A stretch of 33,456 nucleotides of DNA from Bacillota bacterium (GTDB lineage Bacteria; Bacillota; Clostridia; Christensenellales; SZUA-584): NCBI GenBank assembly GCA_023428025.1, contig JAEYZN010000026.1, positions 1 to 33,456 on the forward strand, in the 5' to 3' direction. The position numbers and the translations under genes are program-made. The stretch's first letter is position 1. Every line of letters starts with the position of its first letter. Of the stretch, positions 32,656 through 33,456 are shown in pieces. Under the pieces are notes generated by a model that searched no databases, had not been told where the DNA came from, and saw nothing but the letters and a program-made list of their open reading frames with translations.

Positions 32656-33456
32656 TTGGATAGAGTATTGAACGTAGCCGGTGTGGTGGTGCCTGTGCTG
32701 GTCGCTCTCATCATCGGTTATATCATCAAGCAAAAAAGCATTCTGAGCGCGGAGGGTATCGCTTCAATAAAAAAGCTGGTGCTGAACATCACGCTTCCGG
32801 CTGTCTTATTCAACGCTTACCTGACGATCGATTATAATACGCAAGCGCTGATTGTCTTTGCCACGATATTTGGCGCGGCAGCGCTGGCGCTAGCACTGGG
32901 CGTATTGATAAGAAAGCTTTTCAGATATCGGCGCGAGTATTATCCGTACCTGCTGACCACATTTGAGGTGGGTATGATCGGTTACGCGCTGTACACCATG
33001 GTTTTCGGAACGGAGAATATCAACAACGTGGCCATCGTGGACCTGGGGCAGGTCACGTTCGTGTTTACCGCCTATATGACGATACTCAATTACAAAAGCA
33101 CCGGAAAGGCGGGGAACCCACTGTTGACGATGTTCAAATCGCCGGTGTTTCTCGCCATTTTCGTCGCCGTGATTCTGGGTGTGACGGGGTTAAACAAGGC
33201 GATTACAGGCTCGGAAGCCGGAGGGCTGCTTGTCAAGACGATCAGCTTTATCGGCGCGCCCACATCCGGTGCGATCATGATCGTGATCGGCTACGAATTG
33301 AACCTTTCCATGAGCAACCTGAAAAGCGCAATTGCGGTGTGCCTGTCCCGTCTGGCCATGATGGGCGCTTTCTGCGCTTTGACACTGCTGGTGCTGCCGC
33401 TGTTGATGCCGGTGAGCCCATATCTCAAGTGGGCTGTCATTCTCGTTTTCGCACTG
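32656..33456 (+). CDS. AEC-family transporter, cut by the right edge
   Basis: The frame is open from TTG 32656 (7 bases after GGGAGAG) to the window end, 267 codons without a stop, so the C-terminus is missing. Eight or so hydrophobic helices are visible. The N-terminus VVVPVLVALIIGYIIKQK and KKLVLNITLPAVLFNAYL is the hallmark of the auxin-efflux-carrier (AEC) family, whose bacterial members move organic acids such as malate. ATT and TTG alternatives 1-4 bases upstream run into a stop. It may export an acid product of the pathway or import an acidic substrate. The operon probably continues beyond the edge. Confidence 0.85.
   Translation, partial: MDRVLNVAGVVVPVLVALIIGYIIKQKSILSAEGIASIKKLVLNITLPAVLFNAYLTIDYNTQALIVFATIFGAAALALALGVLIRKLFRYRREYYPYLLTTFEVGMIGYALYTMVFGTENINNVAIVDLGQVTFVFTAYMTILNYKSTGKAGNPLLTMFKSPVFLAIFVAVILGVTGLNKAITGSEAGGLLVKTISFIGAPTSGAIMIVIGYELNLSMSNLKSAIAVCLSRLAMMGAFCALTLLVLPLLMPVSPYLKWAVILVFAL

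Noticed and set aside
1..33456. CRISPR arrays, tRNA or rRNA genes, known riboswitches, phage or toxin-antitoxin genes
   Set aside because: No regularly spaced repeats, cloverleaf-like genes, aptamer cores or matching proteins were seen when reading both strands.

Overview
The window looks like a chromosomal segment of an anaerobic, GC-rich, Gram-positive-type bacterium, most likely a member of Clostridia. The reasons are strong AGGAGG-type ribosome sites, lipobox lipoproteins including a lipid-anchored sugar-binding protein, a single-chain pyruvate:ferredoxin oxidoreductase, and an rnfCDGEAB operon for ferredoxin-driven ion pumping. No rRNA, tRNA or CRISPR array was seen.

Positions 1-16.7 kb are core genome. 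Minus strand: pyruvate:ferredoxin oxidoreductase (nifJ) with its own promoter and a double-hairpin terminator, then an mreB-type actin gene. Plus strand: an AraC/GyrI-like regulator, a DUF1697 protein, and a CoA-disulfide-reductase/NADH-oxidase-type flavoprotein whose promoter lies under a 32-bp palindrome. Minus strand again: maf and the Rnf operon. Divergently on the plus strand: rpsO and pnp, with a structured rpsO leader and a row of hairpins between the two genes. PFOR makes reduced ferredoxin and Rnf re-oxidises it against NAD+, so these two units belong to one energy-conserving scheme.

Positions 16.7-18.6 kb are a visibly AT-richer junction. It holds a broken IS30-family transposase start, a consensus sigma-A promoter with repeated operator-like sites, a SorC-family regulator, and a long imperfect direct repeat ahead of the next operon.

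Positions 18.6 kb to the right edge hold one tightly packed plus-strand cluster of 14 genes: acetoin-dehydrogenase-type E1 alpha, E1 beta, E2 and E3 (E3 carries its own lipoyl domain), a ribulose-phosphate-3-epimerase-type enzyme, a small orphan lipoprotein, a short-chain dehydrogenase, a complete ribose-type ABC importer, a second short-chain dehydrogenase, an FGGY pentulose-type kinase, a peptidase-T-like M20 hydrolase and an AEC transporter cut by the window edge. The set reads as import, oxidation, phosphorylation, epimerisation and CoA-dependent oxidative cleavage of an unidentified sugar or polyol. Because PFOR already handles pyruvate, the 2-oxo-acid/acyloin dehydrogenase-like complex probably has a special substrate. 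A 1-deoxy-ketose (phosphate), a sugar analogue of acetoin, would fit all the parts. That is inference, not something the sequence proves.
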